DNA of 64,000 bases from Arthrobacter sp. DWC3 (GTDB lineage Bacteria; Actinomycetota; Actinomycetes; Actinomycetales; Micrococcaceae), in assembly GCF_002929375.1 (NCBI RefSeq), contig NZ_PJIP01000001.1, positions 124,001-188,000 of the forward strand. Reading direction: 5' to 3'. Both the position numbers and the translations under genes were made by a program. Position 1 is the stretch's first letter. Every line of letters starts with the position of its first letter. Shown in pieces: positions 46,051 to 56,114 of this stretch. Below the pieces are notes generated by a model. That model had not been told where the DNA came from. It saw only the letters and a list, made by a program, of their open reading frames with translations, and did not search any database.

Positions 46051-46602
46051 GTGGATTCCAACGACGTCCGGTCAGATCTCAAGCACGTCCTCTACACCAA
46101 GGAGGAGATCCAGCAGCGGATCAACGAGCTGGCGCAGCAGATCGATGCCGACTACCAGGGCCGGGACATCCTCCTCGTGGGCGTGCTGAAGGGCGCGGTG
46201 ATGGTGATGGCGGACCTCGCCCGCGCACTGCACTCCCACATCACGATGGACTGGATGGCCGTCTCGTCCTACGGATCGGGCACGCAGTCCTCCGGCGTGG
46301 TGAGGATCCTCAAGGACCTCGAGACCGACCTCATGGGCAAGCACGTCCTGATCGCCGAGGACATCATCGACTCCGGGCTGACGCTGTCCTGGCTCAAGGC
46401 GAACCTCCTGTCCCGCGGCCCGGCCTCGGTCGAGATCTGCACGCTCCTGCGCAAGCCGGACGCCGCGAAGGTGGACATCGACGTCAAGTACGTGGGCTAC
46501 AACATCCCCAACGAGTTCGTCGTCGGCTACGGTCTCGACTTCGCGGAGAAGTACCGCAACCTCGATTTCATCGGCACCCTCGCACCGCACGTCTACGAAT
46601 AG
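46051..46602 (+). CDS. hpt: Hypoxanthine phosphoribosyltransferase
   Basis: The 183-residue purine salvage enzyme converts hypoxanthine or guanine with PRPP to IMP or GMP. The PRPP motif is EDIIDSGLTL with E103/D104, preceded by the LVGVLKGAVMVMADLARAL loop near 35-53 and followed by VDIDVKYVGYNIPNEFVVGYGLDF near the end. GTG start three bases after tilS. The tilS-hpt-ftsH order is conserved in many bacteria. Confidence 0.96.
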   Translation: MDSNDVRSDLKHVLYTKEEIQQRINELAQQIDADYQGRDILLVGVLKGAVMVMADLARALHSHITMDWMAVSSYGSGTQSSGVVRILKDLETDLMGKHVLIAEDIIDSGLTLSWLKANLLSRGPASVEICTLLRKPDAAKVDIDVKYVGYNIPNEFVVGYGLDFAEKYRNLDFIGTLAPHVYE

Positions 46603-46655
46603 GACGCGCCCCGCTGCACGCGGGCAGTACGCCAAGAGGGAACTATCGGCCCGAT

Positions 46656-46687
46656 CCACGCGTGGTGAATCAGGGACGGTGTATAAG
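46656..46687 (+). promoter_or_regulatory. Predicted ftsH promoter with a palindrome in the -35 region
   Basis: TATAAG (46682-46687) is a good -10 box. The usual -35 position carries the perfect palindrome CCACGCGTGG (46656-46665) instead of TTGACA, so an activator or repressor may bind there. Confidence 0.4.
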
Positions 46688-46779
46688 TTGAGGTGCTCAT
46701 CCAGCACCCGCACGGCAATGCGCCGGCACACTTTTTACTTGCATCAGCAGGAGGGACAGGGCTTGCTGCCCTGAGACGA

Positions 46780-48837
<2,058 letters not shown>

Positions 48838-48847
48838 ACAGCATGGC

Positions 48848-48871
48848 GCCGCCGGCCAGAGGGCCGGCGGC
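48848..48871 (+). terminator. Hairpin between ftsH and folE
   Basis: A perfect ten-base-pair stem (48848-48857 with 48862-48871) with a four-base loop begins eleven bases after the ftsH stop, perhaps an attenuating terminator, as folE follows after only 26 bases. Confidence 0.55.
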
Positions 48872-48897
48872 GGTGCCAACGAAGGGGGAGATGACCC

Positions 48898-49515
48898 GTG
48901 ACAGATTTCGACGACGAAGTGGTGGACGCCGCCCTGGTCGCCAGCGGATCGCCCGTGGACCAGCTCCGCATCCAGCGGGCGGTCCGGGAGATCCTGGCGG
49001 CCATCGGTGAGAATCCCGACCGGGACGGCCTGCTCGAGACCCCGAAGCGGGTCGCCAAGGCGTACGCAGAGATGTTCTCCGGCCTCCACCAGGATGCGGC
49101 CGAGGTCCTCTCGACCTCCTTCGACCTGGACCACCAGGAGCTCGTGCTCGTGAAGGACATCCCGTTCTACTCCACGTGCGAGCACCACCTCGTGCCGTTC
49201 CACGGGACGGCGCACATCGGCTACATCCCCTCGGTGGACGGCCGGGTGACGGGCCTGAGCAAGCTGGCACGCCTCGTCGAGGTCTACGCCCGCAGGCCGC
49301 AGATCCAGGAGCGGCTGACGACGCAGATCGTCGATGCGATGATGGAACACCTGAAGCCCAAGGGCGCGATCGTCGTCATCGAGTGCGAGCACATGTGCAT
49401 GTCGATGCGCGGGGTGCGGAAGCCCGGCGCCAAGACCGTCACGTCCGCCGTCCGCGGCCAGATCCGCGAGACGGCGACGCGTGCCGAGGCCATGAGCCTC
49501 ATACTCGGAAGGTAG
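48898..49515 (+). CDS. folE: GTP cyclohydrolase I
   Basis: The 205-residue enzyme makes dihydroneopterin triphosphate from GTP, the first step of folate synthesis. [12 protein letters not shown] holds zinc ligands C94 and H97, and [12 protein letters not shown] supplies the third cysteine (C167 by alignment with E. coli C181). [22 protein letters not shown] is the conserved core. GGGGGAG lies eleven bases before the GTG. First gene of folE-folP-folB-folK. Confidence 0.97.
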   Translation: MTDFDDEVVDAALVASGSPVDQLRIQRAVREILAAIGENPDRDGLLETPKRVAKAYAEMFSGLHQDAAEVLSTSFDLDHQELVLVKDIPFYSTCEHHLVPFHGTAHIGYIPSVDGRVTGLSKLARLVEVYARRPQIQERLTTQIVDAMMEHLKPKGAIVVIECEHMCMSMRGVRKPGAKTVTSAVRGQIRETATRAEAMSLILGR

Positions 49516-49525
49516 GACCACCCAG

Positions 49526-50437
49526 ATGGATTCTCTCGCAGCAGCGCCCGGGACGGGACCGGCCACGTCGCCGCTCCCCGTCATCCGGCCGGTCCGCACG
49601 GCCAAGACCGTGAGCGACCTGCCCGCGGACCGCGCGGTCGTCATGGGGATCCTCAACGTCACACCGGACTCCTTCAGCGACGGCGGCAAGTACGCGAGCA
49701 CGGACGACGCCATCGGCCACGGCCTGCGCATGCACTACGGCGGCGCCGACATCATCGACGTCGGCGGCGAGTCCACGCGGCCCAATGCCCGCGCGGTGCC
49801 CGTCGAGGAGGAACTGGCCCGGGTGCTGCCCGTGGTCGCGGCGCTCGTGAAGGCCGGTGCCCTCGTCAGCATCGACACCATGCACGCCGAGACGGCCCGG
49901 CAGGCCCTCGACGCCGGAGCAGCCATCATCAACGACATCTCGGGCGCCGAACTCGACCCCGCAATGCCGGCCCTGGTCGCCGAGCGCGGCGTCCCGTACG
50001 TCCTGACCCACCGCCGGGGCACCGCGGCCACCATGGACGGCCTCGCGGAGTACCACGACGTCGTCGCGGAGGTCGCGGCAGAGCTCGCAGCGCTGCGCGA
50101 CCGCTTCGTCGAGGCCGGCGTGGCCGCGGAGCGGATCATCCTCGATCCGGGACTGGGCTTCGCCAAGACCGACGAGCACAACTGGGCCCTCCTGCGCCAC
50201 CTGGACGCCTTCACGGGCATGGGGCACCGCGTGCTGGTCGGTGCGTCCCGCAAGCGCTTCCTGGGCACCCTGCTGACCTCCGCCGGGAAGGCCGCCACGC
50301 CGGACGAGCGCGGACACGCCTCGCTCGCCGTCGCCACCCTCGCCGCCGCCGCCGGCGCCTGGGGTGTGCGCGTGCACGACCCCGCCGCGACGCTCGACGC
50401 CGTCAAGGTCGCCGCCGCCGCCGGTCCGCGCCCGTGA
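49526..50437 (+). CDS. folP: Dihydropteroate synthase
   Basis: The 303-residue TIM barrel condenses 6-hydroxymethyl-dihydropterin pyrophosphate with p-aminobenzoate, the step blocked by sulfonamides. MGILNVTPDSFSDGGKY (40-56), VGGESTRPNA with loop 2, DPGLGFAKT near 209 and GASRKRFLG near 234 are all present. A 35-residue extension lies before the core; the start codon is chosen by the close folE stop ten bases earlier. Its last four bases overlap folB. Confidence 0.97.
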   Translation: MDSLAAAPGTGPATSPLPVIRPVRTAKTVSDLPADRAVVMGILNVTPDSFSDGGKYASTDDAIGHGLRMHYGGADIIDVGGESTRPNARAVPVEEELARVLPVVAALVKAGALVSIDTMHAETARQALDAGAAIINDISGAELDPAMPALVAERGVPYVLTHRRGTAATMDGLAEYHDVVAEVAAELAALRDRFVEAGVAAERIILDPGLGFAKTDEHNWALLRHLDAFTGMGHRVLVGASRKRFLGTLLTSAGKAATPDERGHASLAVATLAAAAGAWGVRVHDPAATLDAVKVAAAAGPRP

Positions 50438-50838
50438 CGGTCCCGGCTCCTGGCCGACCCGGCTCGCCCTCGGGGGACCTCGACACCGTGGTGCTGAAGG
50501 GCATCACCGCGACGGGCCACCACGGCGTCTTCGACCACGAGCGCCGCGACGGGCAGCCCTTCGTCGTCGACGTGGTCCTCCACCTCGACCTCCAGCCCGC
50601 CGGCACGAGCGACGACCTCACGCGCACCGCCCACTACGGCGAGCTCGCCGAACTGGTGCACGGGATCATCGAGGGCGAGCCCTTCGACCTCATCGAGGCC
50701 CTTGCGGAGACCATCGCGGCGTCCGTCCTCGGGTCCTTCCCGGTCGCGGCCGTCGACGTCACCGTCCACAAGCCGCAGGCGCCCATCGAGGTGCCGTTCG
50801 GTGACGTGGCCGTCACCCTGCGCCGGAGCCGGGCATGA
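50434..50838 (+). CDS. folB: Dihydroneopterin aldolase
   Basis: The 134-residue enzyme converts dihydroneopterin to 6-hydroxymethyl-dihydropterin and glycolaldehyde. After a Pro-rich leader, LKGITATGHHGVFDHERRDGQPF matches the FolB core with active-site residues, and VDVTVHKPQAPI near 107 is the second motif. GTG start overlaps folP by four bases; the stop overlaps folK by four bases, so translation is coupled. Confidence 0.95.
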   Translation: MTVPAPGRPGSPSGDLDTVVLKGITATGHHGVFDHERRDGQPFVVDVVLHLDLQPAGTSDDLTRTAHYGELAELVHGIIEGEPFDLIEALAETIAASVLGSFPVAAVDVTVHKPQAPIEVPFGDVAVTLRRSRA

Positions 50839-51329
50839 GCAGCACCGTCCGGTCCGTGCTCGCGCTCGGCAGCAACCTCGGTGCCAGTAACGACACCCTC
50901 GTACGGGCCGTCGCGGACCTCGTGGAATCGGACCACGTGCGCTTGCACGCCGTCTCGCCCGTGGTGCGGACCAAACCGGTGGGCGGCCCCGAGCAGCCCG
51001 ACTACCTCAACATGGTCATCGAGGTGGAGACGGACCTCGGCCCGTACGAACTCCTCGAGCACTGCCAGGCCGTCGAGGAACGGCACCACCGCAAGCGCAC
51101 CGTGCGCTGGGGGCCGCGGACCCTCGACGTCGACATCATCACCTACGGGTCGTGGACGTCCGACGACGAGACACTGACCATCCCGCATCCGCGGGCGGCG
51201 TCGCGGGCGTTCGTCCTGCAGCCCTGGGCCTGGATGGACTCCGGGGCCGTGCTGAACGGCCGACCGGTGGTGGAACTCGCCTCGGAAGCCGAGGACCTTG
51301 CGGGCCTGGTGCCCTTCGAGGGAGTCTAG
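50835..51329 (+). CDS. folK: 6-hydroxymethyl-7,8-dihydropterin pyrophosphokinase
   Basis: The 164-residue kinase transfers pyrophosphate from ATP to the pterin. LALGSNLGASNDTLVRAV (9-26), PDYLNMVIEVET near 54, RWGPRTLDVDIITYG (91-105, with the two Mg-binding aspartates) and IPHPRAASRAFVL near 114 are the family motifs. The ATG overlaps folB by four bases; the DUF3180 gene starts six bases downstream. Confidence 0.96.
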   Translation: MSSTVRSVLALGSNLGASNDTLVRAVADLVESDHVRLHAVSPVVRTKPVGGPEQPDYLNMVIEVETDLGPYELLEHCQAVEERHHRKRTVRWGPRTLDVDIITYGSWTSDDETLTIPHPRAASRAFVLQPWAWMDSGAVLNGRPVVELASEAEDLAGLVPFEGV

Positions 51330-51335
51330 GACGCT

Positions 51336-51821
51336 GTGAGCACCCTTCGGTTCCGCTGGCTGGCCCTGGTGGGGCTGGTAGCCGGATTCACCGGGTGGCT
51401 GGTCAACTGGCTCGCCACGCGGAACGGCTTCGGCACGCCCACCCTGCCCCTGACGTCGCTCGTCACCACGGCGGTCATCATCGGGATCACCCTCGTGTTC
51501 GGCCGGCGCGTGCTCCGCTGGCGCAACGGCGAACGCGACCGCCCGCTCGACCCGATCCTCGCCACCCGCACCCTCGTCCTCGCGCAGGCGTGCGCCTATG
51601 CCGGGGCGCTGAGCCTCGGCTGGCACGCGGGCATCTTCGTGGACCAGGTGGCGCTGCTCTCGGTACGCTCCACCACCGCGCCCCTCTGGGGGTCGGCCGC
51701 CCTGATGGCGGGCGGGATCATCATGATTATGGTGGGATTGGTTGTCGAGGACTTCTGCCGGCTTCCGCCCGACGACGACGGCTCGGGCGCCGCGGGCTCC
51801 AGCGAGGGGGAGTATGCGTAG
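51336..51821 (+). CDS. DUF3180 membrane protein
   Basis: The 161-residue protein has four transmembrane segments, at about 10-28, 38-55, 80-100 and 120-142, and an acidic, Gly/Ser-rich cytoplasmic tail. The gene position after folK equals M. tuberculosis Rv3605c, a DUF3180 protein, and the sequence (TRNGFGTPTLPLTSLVTTAV, LATRTLVLAQACAYAGAL) agrees. Function is unknown. GTG start six bases after folK. The end overlaps the next gene by eight bases. Confidence 0.88.
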   Translation: MSTLRFRWLALVGLVAGFTGWLVNWLATRNGFGTPTLPLTSLVTTAVIIGITLVFGRRVLRWRNGERDRPLDPILATRTLVLAQACAYAGALSLGWHAGIFVDQVALLSVRSTTAPLWGSAALMAGGIIMIMVGLVVEDFCRLPPDDDGSGAAGSSEGEYA

Positions 51822-52329
51822 GGAACCGATCGATCCGTCCGGGCTCGAATGGTCGAGGGTGTCGCCGAAGTACCTGCGCGTGAGGGTGATCGGGTGGCTC
51901 ATCGGCTCACTGGTCTGGCTCGTGCTGGCGAGCATCCCGCTGGCCCTGCGCCTCACGGGGGTCTGGGACTCGTTCCCGGCCCTCTGGCTCGCCTGGGCGC
52001 TGCCCGCCGCCGTGCTGGTGATGTCCGTCTGGCGTGGTGTGCTGCTGCCGCGGCAGGTCGCGTCGATCGGCTACGCCGAGCGCGACGACGACCTCCTCGT
52101 GCGCCAGGGTGTCTTCTTCCAGCGCACCCTGGTGGTGCCGTACGGCCGCATGCAGTACGTCGACGTCGCCGTCGGCCCGCTGGAGCGCGCCTACGGCATC
52201 TGCACGCTCAAGCTGCACACCGCCGCGCCCGCCACCAACGCCCTCATCCCCGGGCTGCCGGCCGAGGAGGGCACCCGCCTGCGCGAGCAGCTCTCCGCGC
52301 GGGGAGAAGCCAGGCTGGCGGGGCTGTGA
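51814..52329 (+). CDS. PH-domain (bPH2/YdbS-like) membrane protein
   Basis: The 171-residue protein has two transmembrane segments (about 25-47 and 55-75), then a bacterial PH domain of the DUF304/bPH2 type with the characteristic RQGVFFQRTLVVPYGRMQYVDV (residues 96-117) and PLERAYGICTLKLHTA. B. subtilis YdbS and YdbT, a pair of such proteins, affect resistance to antimicrobials; the role here is not known. GGGGGAG precedes the ATG and the gene overlaps the DUF3180 gene by eight bases and the next gene by four. Confidence 0.85.
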   Translation: MRREPIDPSGLEWSRVSPKYLRVRVIGWLIGSLVWLVLASIPLALRLTGVWDSFPALWLAWALPAAVLVMSVWRGVLLPRQVASIGYAERDDDLLVRQGVFFQRTLVVPYGRMQYVDVAVGPLERAYGICTLKLHTAAPATNALIPGLPAEEGTRLREQLSARGEARLAGL

Positions 52330-54101
52330 CCCCGGCGGACGGCCCTTCCGGCGCGCTGCCGGTGCCCCCCGACGGTACGGGTGGCACGGGCGGTGCGGGC
52401 GCGAAGGGCGCGGACGACGACGCCTGGCAGCGCGTCCACGTCATCTCCCCGCTCGTGCGCGGCTGGATCGTGCTCGTCGCCATCCTCTACTTCGTGGGCC
52501 GGGACTGGTTCGAGGGACTGTTCTCGGCGGAGACGCGAGGGCGCGGTCCCCTGCCCGAGGGCGTGGGCCTCCTGCTCGCCGGCGGCGTGCTCCTCGCCGT
52601 CGTCCTCCTCGTCGCCGGCGCCTTCCTCGTCTCCTGGTACTTCACGCGCTACCAGGTCACCGCCGAGCACGTGCGCGTGCACTCCGGCGTGGTGTTCCGC
52701 CAGCAACGGCAGGCGCGGCTGGACAGGGTGCAGGCGATCGACATCGTGCAGCCGTTCCTCGCCCGGATCTTCGGCCTGGCCGAACTCAAGTTCGAGGTGG
52801 CCGACGCCGGCGAGTCCGCCGTCCGGCTCGCCTTCCTGAAGCTCGACGACGCCCAGAAGCTCCGCGCCACGATCCTCGCGCGCGCCGCGGGCGTGTCCGC
52901 GGACCCCGACCACCCCGAGGAGGTCGTCGAGGCGCCCGAGCGCGAGGTGGTGGCGATCCCGCCCGGCCGGGTGATCGGCGCGGCCGTCCTGTCCGGGATG
53001 ACCGTCGCGCTCGTGGTGGCGGCCGCCGTGATCGTCACCCTCGGCATCGTGTTCGACACGCCGTTCATCGCGACGTCCTTCATCCCCCTCCTCATCGGCG
53101 TGATCGGCGGCTACTGGTCCGCCCTCAACACCGGCTACAACTTCCGGGCCGCCACCTCCCCGGACGGCATCCGGATCCGCTACGGACTGCTGGACACGAG
53201 GGCTCAGACCGTCCCACCGGGCAGGGTGCAGGCGCTCGGCATCGTGCAGCCGCCGCTGTGGCGCTTCAAGGGCTGGTACCGGGTCACCGTGAACGTGGCG
53301 GGCTACGGCGCCTCGGCGTCCAGCGAGGGACAGGCCCGCGCCACCCTGCTGCCGGTCGGCACACGGGACGAGGTGCTGCAGATCCTGGCACTCGTGCTGC
53401 CCGACCCCGGGACGCGGCGCCCCGTGGAGGTCTTCACCGAGGGCCTGGTGGGGAAGGACGACGGGGAGGGGTTCGTCACCACGCCGCGCCGTGCCCGGTG
53501 GCTCGCACCGCTCGCCTGGCGCCGTAACGGCTTCGCCGTCACGGGGACGGCGTTGCTCCTGCGCTCCGGCGTGCTGTGGCGCCAGCTCGTCGTCGTGCCC
53601 CACGAGCGCACCCAGTCGATCTCCCTCCACCAGGGGCCCGTGAGCCGACGCGTCGGCGTCTCCGACCTGCAGCTCCAGACCACGCCCGGCCCGGTGAGCG
53701 CCCGCGTGGTCCTCGCCGACTCCGCCACGGCCTGGCAGCTCTTCCACGGCCAGGCGGAGCGCGCCGCGGAGGCCCGGCGCCGCAGCGGACCCGAGCAGTG
53801 GATGAAGCCCGTCCAGGCGGTACCGACCGGCGCGGCAGGACCCGTCACGGCTAACGAGGTCACCGATTCGGTCGGGGCCCCGATACCGCTCGACACCTCC
53901 GCGGCCTCCGACACCTCTGCGGCGTCCGATGTGCCCACGGCCTCCGATGTGCCCACGGCCTCCGATGTGCCCACCGCCTCCGATGCGTCCGCCGCCGGGC
54001 CCCCGCCCGCCGACGGGCCCGTGCGCGAGGTCATGCCCGCCGTGCCGCGGTACGTCCCGGCACCCTCGGAGAGCGAGGTGTCAGCCGATGGCCCCCGCTG
54101 A
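52326..54101 (+). CDS. Large PH-domain membrane protein (YdbT-like)
   Basis: The 591-residue protein has transmembrane pairs at about 45-65 and 82-103, at about 220-265, and near 398-410. Three bPH2-type PH segments follow them, each marked by a hydrophobic strand with Arg and Gln such as FRQQRQARLDRVQAIDIVQP, YGLLDTRAQTVPPGRVQALG and RSGVLWRQLVVVPHERTQSI. The C-terminal 120 residues are disordered and contain a tandem repeat (see 53889-53996). With the preceding single-domain PH protein it resembles the YdbS-YdbT pair. GTG start overlaps the previous gene by four bases. Confidence 0.85.
   Translation: MTPADGPSGALPVPPDGTGGTGGAGAKGADDDAWQRVHVISPLVRGWIVLVAILYFVGRDWFEGLFSAETRGRGPLPEGVGLLLAGGVLLAVVLLVAGAFLVSWYFTRYQVTAEHVRVHSGVVFRQQRQARLDRVQAIDIVQPFLARIFGLAELKFEVADAGESAVRLAFLKLDDAQKLRATILARAAGVSADPDHPEEVVEAPEREVVAIPPGRVIGAAVLSGMTVALVVAAAVIVTLGIVFDTPFIATSFIPLLIGVIGGYWSALNTGYNFRAATSPDGIRIRYGLLDTRAQTVPPGRVQALGIVQPPLWRFKGWYRVTVNVAGYGASASSEGQARATLLPVGTRDEVLQILALVLPDPGTRRPVEVFTEGLVGKDDGEGFVTTPRRARWLAPLAWRRNGFAVTGTALLLRSGVLWRQLVVVPHERTQSISLHQGPVSRRVGVSDLQLQTTPGPVSARVVLADSATAWQLFHGQAERAAEARRRSGPEQWMKPVQAVPTGAAGPVTANEVTDSVGAPIPLDTSAASDTSAASDVPTASDVPTASDVPTASDASAAGPPPADGPVREVMPAVPRYVPAPSESEVSADGPR
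53889..53996 (+). repeat. 18-base coding minisatellite
   Basis: About six units of 18 bases, three of them near identical (53925-53942, 53943-53960, 53961-53978) with consensus TCCGATGTGCCCACGGCC, encode Ser-Asp-Val-Pro-Thr-Ala repeats in the tail of the PH protein. Outer units are diverged. In-frame expansion or contraction would change only tail length. Confidence 0.8.
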
Positions 54102-55026
54102 TGCGTCGAGGCGCCCCGGACGGCTCGGCGTCGGCGTGGTCGGGGCCGGCAGGGTCGGGGCCGTCCTCGGTGCTGCCCTGCGGTCGGCCGGCCACGCCGT
54201 CGTCGCCGTCTCCGCGGTCTCCGACGCGAGCCGGGAGCGCGCCGAGAACCTGCTGCCCGGCGTCCCCGTGCTGGAGATCCCCGACGTCATCGAGCGTGCC
54301 GAACTGGTGCTGCTCACCGTGCCGGACGACGCCCTGCCCGCGCTGGTGGAGGGACTCGCGCAGCTGGGTGCATGGCAGGCGGGGCAGCTCGTGGTGCACA
54401 CGTCCGGCCGGTACGGCACCTCCGTGCTCGGGCCGGCCCGGGCGGCGGGCGCCATCCCCCTCGCCATCCACCCGGCCATGACCTTCACGGGACTGAGCCT
54501 CGACCTCGGGCGCCTGCCGGACAGCATGTTCGGCATCACCGCCCCCGCCGCCGTCCTGCCCATCGCGCAGGCGCTCGTGGTGGAGATGGGCGCCGAGCCC
54601 GTGGTCATCGAGGAGGAGTCCCGGGTCCTGTACCACGCGGCCCTCGCCCACGCCTCGAACCACCTCGTGACGATCGCCGCGCAGTCCGCGCAGCTCCTGG
54701 CCGATGTCGGGGTGCAGCACCCCGACCGCCTGCTCGGGCCCCTCATGAAGGCGTCGCTCGAGAACGCGCTGTCCTCCGGTGAGGGTGCGCTGACCGGCCC
54801 CGTGGCCCGCGGCGACGCCGGCACGGTGCGCGCACACCGGGCGGCCCTCGAGTCCCACGACGCCCCCGACACCCGGCAGGCGTACCTCGGCATGGCACGC
54901 GCCACCGCCCGGCGCGCCCTCGAGCGCGGCATCCTCTCGCCCGCACAGGGACAGGCCATCCTCGCCGTGCTCGCCGACACCCCCGCGGACGAACCGCCCG
55001 GGGCGCCGGACGCCCCGCGGCCCTGA
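54088..55026 (+). CDS. DUF2520/Rossmann-fold protein
   Basis: The 312-residue protein has an N-terminal NAD(P)-binding fold (GVGVVGAGRVGAVLGAAL, 14-31; LLTVPDDALPALV near 77) and a C-terminal helical DUF2520 domain. HPAMTFTG near 131 and ALAHASNHLVTI near 188 are typical. It matches the place of M. tuberculosis Rv3603c next to panC; the family is thought to resemble ketopantoate reductase-like dehydrogenases, but activity is not shown. The ATG overlaps the PH gene by 14 bases. Confidence 0.88.
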   Translation: MAPADASRRPGRLGVGVVGAGRVGAVLGAALRSAGHAVVAVSAVSDASRERAENLLPGVPVLEIPDVIERAELVLLTVPDDALPALVEGLAQLGAWQAGQLVVHTSGRYGTSVLGPARAAGAIPLAIHPAMTFTGLSLDLGRLPDSMFGITAPAAVLPIAQALVVEMGAEPVVIEEESRVLYHAALAHASNHLVTIAAQSAQLLADVGVQHPDRLLGPLMKASLENALSSGEGALTGPVARGDAGTVRAHRAALESHDAPDTRQAYLGMARATARRALERGILSPAQGQAILAVLADTPADEPPGAPDAPRP

Positions 55027-55134
55027 CGCCCGCCCGGCGCCTCGCCGACGCCTGCCGACACCCCCCGCCCGCCCCAACCCAGCCGGACCCCCCGCCAGAC
55101 TTCTCCAGATCCCCGCCGTCCCGGAAGGACCCCC

Positions 55135-56061
55135 GTGACCTCGACCGGCACCCCGCGCCCGGCCACCCCGCTCCTCGTCTCCACGCCCGCCGACCTGCGC
55201 GCCGCGACCACGGCCCTGCTCGACGGCGCCCGCACCCGGCACGGCGCCGGGCGCCCGTCACTCGGACTCGTGCCCACCATGGGCGGCCTGCACGAAGGCC
55301 ACGCCACGCTCGCCCGCACCGCCCGCGAGGCCAGCGACGTCGTCGTGGTGTCCGTGTTCGTCAACCCCCTGCAGTTCGGCGACCGGGCGGACCTCGACCG
55401 CTACCCGCGGACGCTCGACGACGACCTGCGGCTGCTGGGCGGGTGCGGCACGGACATCGTCTTCGCCCCGTCCGTCGAGGACATGTACCCCGGCGGCGAG
55501 CCACTGGTCCGTGTGAGCGCCGGCCGGATGGGGGAGGTGCTCGAGGGCGCCTCCCGGCCCGGTCACTTCGACGGCATGCTCACCGTCGTCGCCAAGCTCC
55601 TCAACCTCGGCCTGCCCGGCACGGGGGCCGACTACCGCGCGTACTTCGGGGAGAAGGACGCACAGCAGCTCGCACTCATCCGCCGCATGGTGCTCGACCT
55701 GAACGTGCCCGTCCGCATCGAGGGCGTGCCGATCGTGCGGGACGCCGACGGACTGGCCCTCTCCAGCCGCAACCGCTTCCTCGCCGCCGACGAGCGCCGC
55801 GCGGCGCTGGTGCTCTCGCGCGTGCTCGGGGCCCTCCGGACCAGGGCACGTGACGGCGCGCCCCTCGACCTCCCCGCGGCCCGCGCGGAGATCACCGCCG
55901 AGGCCGGCGTGGACCTCGACTACCTCGAGATCGTCGACCCGTCGTCGTTCGCGCCGGCCGGGCACGACGGCGCGCGCCCCGGTCCGGCCCTCGCGGTCGT
56001 GGCCGCGCGGGTGGGTGCCGTGCGGCTCATCGACAACGCCTTCCTGCCGCCTGTGGCCTGA
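55135..56061 (+). CDS. panC: Pantothenate synthetase
   Basis: The 308-residue ligase joins pantoate and beta-alanine with ATP, through pantoyl adenylate. [17 protein letters not shown] (43-59), FVNPLQFG, the [19 protein letters not shown] region near 138-156, and [17 protein letters not shown] near 170 include HIGH- and KMSKS-like residues. GGAAGGA lies before the GTG. panD, its usual neighbour for beta-alanine, is absent from this window. Confidence 0.96.
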   Translation: MTSTGTPRPATPLLVSTPADLRAATTALLDGARTRHGAGRPSLGLVPTMGGLHEGHATLARTAREASDVVVVSVFVNPLQFGDRADLDRYPRTLDDDLRLLGGCGTDIVFAPSVEDMYPGGEPLVRVSAGRMGEVLEGASRPGHFDGMLTVVAKLLNLGLPGTGADYRAYFGEKDAQQLALIRRMVLDLNVPVRIEGVPIVRDADGLALSSRNRFLAADERRAALVLSRVLGALRTRARDGAPLDLPAARAEITAEAGVDLDYLEIVDPSSFAPAGHDGARPGPALAVVAARVGAVRLIDNAFLPPVA

Positions 56062-56100
56062 CGCACACCCTGCGCCCACCGCGGGCCGGGCGGGGAGCCG

Positions 56101-56106
56101 TAAACT
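56101..56106 (+). promoter_or_regulatory. Leaderless -10 box of lysS
   Basis: TAAACT is eight bases before the GTG at 56115. The 44-base gap after panC contains no Shine-Dalgarno sequence, consistent with a leaderless message. Confidence 0.5.
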
Positions 56107-56114
56107 TGTGTTCC

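Noticed and set aside
46693-46779. GTG at 46693 as ftsH start
   Set aside because: It lies where the transcript from TATAAG would begin and the added residues are unlike FtsH.
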